Assembly (NCBI RefSeq): GCF_015667585.1
Contig: NZ_JADPEG010000004.1
Span: forward strand, 1 to 64,000
DNA: 64,000 bases
Direction: 5' to 3'
Source: Clostridium sp. D33t1_170424_F3
GTDB lineage: Bacteria > Bacillota > Clostridia > Oscillospirales > Acutalibacteraceae
Positions 63,193 to 64,000 of this stretch are shown here, in pieces; positions within the stretch are counted from its first letter, which is position 1, and the number at the start of each line of letters is the position of its first letter. The notes beneath the pieces were generated by a model, which saw only the letters and a program-made list of their open reading frames with translations, was not told where the DNA came from and did no database searches. The position numbers and the translations under genes were made by a program.

Positions 63193-64000
63193 ATGAGAAT
63201 GACAGTGGGAGAAATTCTGGAAGCGTGCGGGGGAGAGCTGCTCTGTGGAGATGTGGAGACAGTGGTGACCTCCGTCAGCACGGACAGCCGCCAGATCGAG
63301 CCGGGTGCGCTGTTTGTACCGATCAAGGGGGAGCGCACAGACGCGCACGCGTATATTGACGCAACCTTTGCGGCGGGCGCCGTCGCCTCCCTGACGGAAG
63401 AACATGCGCAGATGGAGGACACGCACGCGTGGATTCGCGTACCCAGCACCCAGACGGCCCTGCAGCTGATCGCGACGGCCTACCGGGCGCGGTTTGCCAT
63501 TCCGGTTGTCGGCGTGACCGGCAGCGTTGGCAAGACGACGACAAAGGAAATGATAGCGTTGGCCCTTTCCGCAGGCAAAAACGTCATGAAGACGGAAGGA
63601 AATTTCAACAGTCAGATCGGCCTGCCGCTGACGCTGTTCCGTTTGGAACCGCAAAATGAAGCCGCCGTGGTGGAAATGGGCATGAGCGACTTTGGCGAGA
63701 TGAGCCGCCTGGCGCAGATTGCCGCGCCCAATATCGCGGTGGTTACGAACATAGGGATTTCGCATATCCAGCAGCTGAAAACACAGCAAAACATCATGGA
63801 GGAAAAGCTGCACATCATTGACCGTTTTACGCCGGAATCCATTTTATTTTTAAATGGCGACGATCCGCTGCTCGCCGGGCTGAGAGGCCGGATGCAGGTG
63901 CGCATGCGGTATTTCGGCATGCAGCCCTGGTGCGACTACCGTGCGGAGCAGATCGAATTCCATCCTAATGGCGTCCGGTTCCTCTTCTGTGCGGATGAAA
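63193..64000 (+). CDS. murF: UDP-MurNAc-tripeptide:D-Ala-D-Ala ligase MurF (cut by window end)
   Basis: An open frame runs from ATG 63193 to the end of the window, about 269 codons with no stop, so it was cut rather than broken. It begins MRMTVGEILEACGGELLCGD, then STDSRQIEPGALFVPIKGER, the P-loop GVTGSVGKTTTKEM near residue 113, TEGNFNSQIGLPLTLFRL and EMGMSDFGEMSRLAQIA, all MurF hallmarks. It completes the UDP-MurNAc-pentapeptide by adding D-Ala-D-Ala. GGAGGCAGG precedes the ATG. It is co-oriented with murE and three glycosyltransferases. Confidence 0.92.
   Translation, partial: MRMTVGEILEACGGELLCGDVETVVTSVSTDSRQIEPGALFVPIKGERTDAHAYIDATFAAGAVASLTEEHAQMEDTHAWIRVPSTQTALQLIATAYRARFAIPVVGVTGSVGKTTTKEMIALALSAGKNVMKTEGNFNSQIGLPLTLFRLEPQNEAAVVEMGMSDFGEMSRLAQIAAPNIAVVTNIGISHIQQLKTQQNIMEEKLHIIDRFTPESILFLNGDDPLLAGLRGRMQVRMRYFGMQPWCDYRAEQIEFHPNGVRFLFCADE

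Overview
The window looks like chromosome from an anaerobic, moderately GC-rich Clostridia species (Firmicutes/Bacillota), probably of the Ruminococcaceae/Oscillospiraceae type. The grounds are strong AGGAGG-type ribosome sites, frequent TTG and GTG starts, textbook TTGACA-17-TATAAT promoters, intergenic U-tailed hairpins, a MurE of probable meso-diaminopimelate type, two ferrous-iron (Feo) loci, a fructose PTS, L-lactate dehydrogenase and several oxygen-sensitive radical SAM enzymes. I see no rRNA, tRNA, CRISPR array, phage or intact insertion sequence. The only mobile-like item is a hairpin-rich palindromic element at the left edge.

Layout. 1-9.7 kb: housekeeping and accessory genes (YuiD-like and TVP38-like membrane proteins, a TIGR01212 radical SAM protein, a four-gene run DUF1653/alcohol dehydrogenase/HD protein/alanyl-tRNA editing protein, a lipoprotein, a threonine aldolase, a UPF0178 protein and a MATE exporter). 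10-13.4 kb: an SGNH hydrolase, a PRK06851-like P-loop protein whose first half has a decayed P-loop, and a COG2509-like flavoprotein. 13.6-16.7 kb: feoA-feoB divergent from a DtxR-family regulator. 16.7-20.5 kb: a HAD phosphatase and an MBOAT/DHHW pair that probably O-acetylates a surface polymer. 20.5-25.7 kb: a two-component system plus ABC transporter of peptide-sensing type, with a 61-residue membrane protein translationally coupled between ATPase and permease.

26-40.8 kb: a large minus-strand Ter-type stress operon: YceG, TelA, three TerD paralogues, a CitE-like lyase, a phosphoribosyltransferase with TRSP domain, a StiP/PELOTA protein, a HAD phosphatase, a calcium-type P-ATPase and a TerD-vWA fusion, with an AIM24 protein upstream. 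The four central enzymes overlap by ATGA junctions, as expected for a biosynthetic module that must be made in fixed ratio. 41-42 kb: two GNAT acetyltransferases, the first broken by a one-base insertion. 42.1-46.2 kb: fruR-fruK-fruA and a separately promoted ptsH whose HPr has Lys at the regulatory position 46. 46.4-48.6 kb: M29 aminopeptidase and ldh. 48.7-51.2 kb: a second feo operon (feoA, feoB, Cys-rich FeoB-associated protein) with repeated AGGCTAACTT boxes around its promoter.

51.4-54.1 kb holds the most novel-looking system: a radical SAM/SPASM enzyme coupled to two paralogous membrane-anchored or lipid-anchored proteins that share a conserved leader, an HGxGRGxYGC motif and an identical C-terminal tail. 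54.5-56.5 kb has several small unknown proteins, including a 57-residue one. 56.6-64 kb carries four glycosyltransferases, three of them in one run that continues into murE and murF (cut by the window end), linking a surface glycan to peptidoglycan precursor synthesis.
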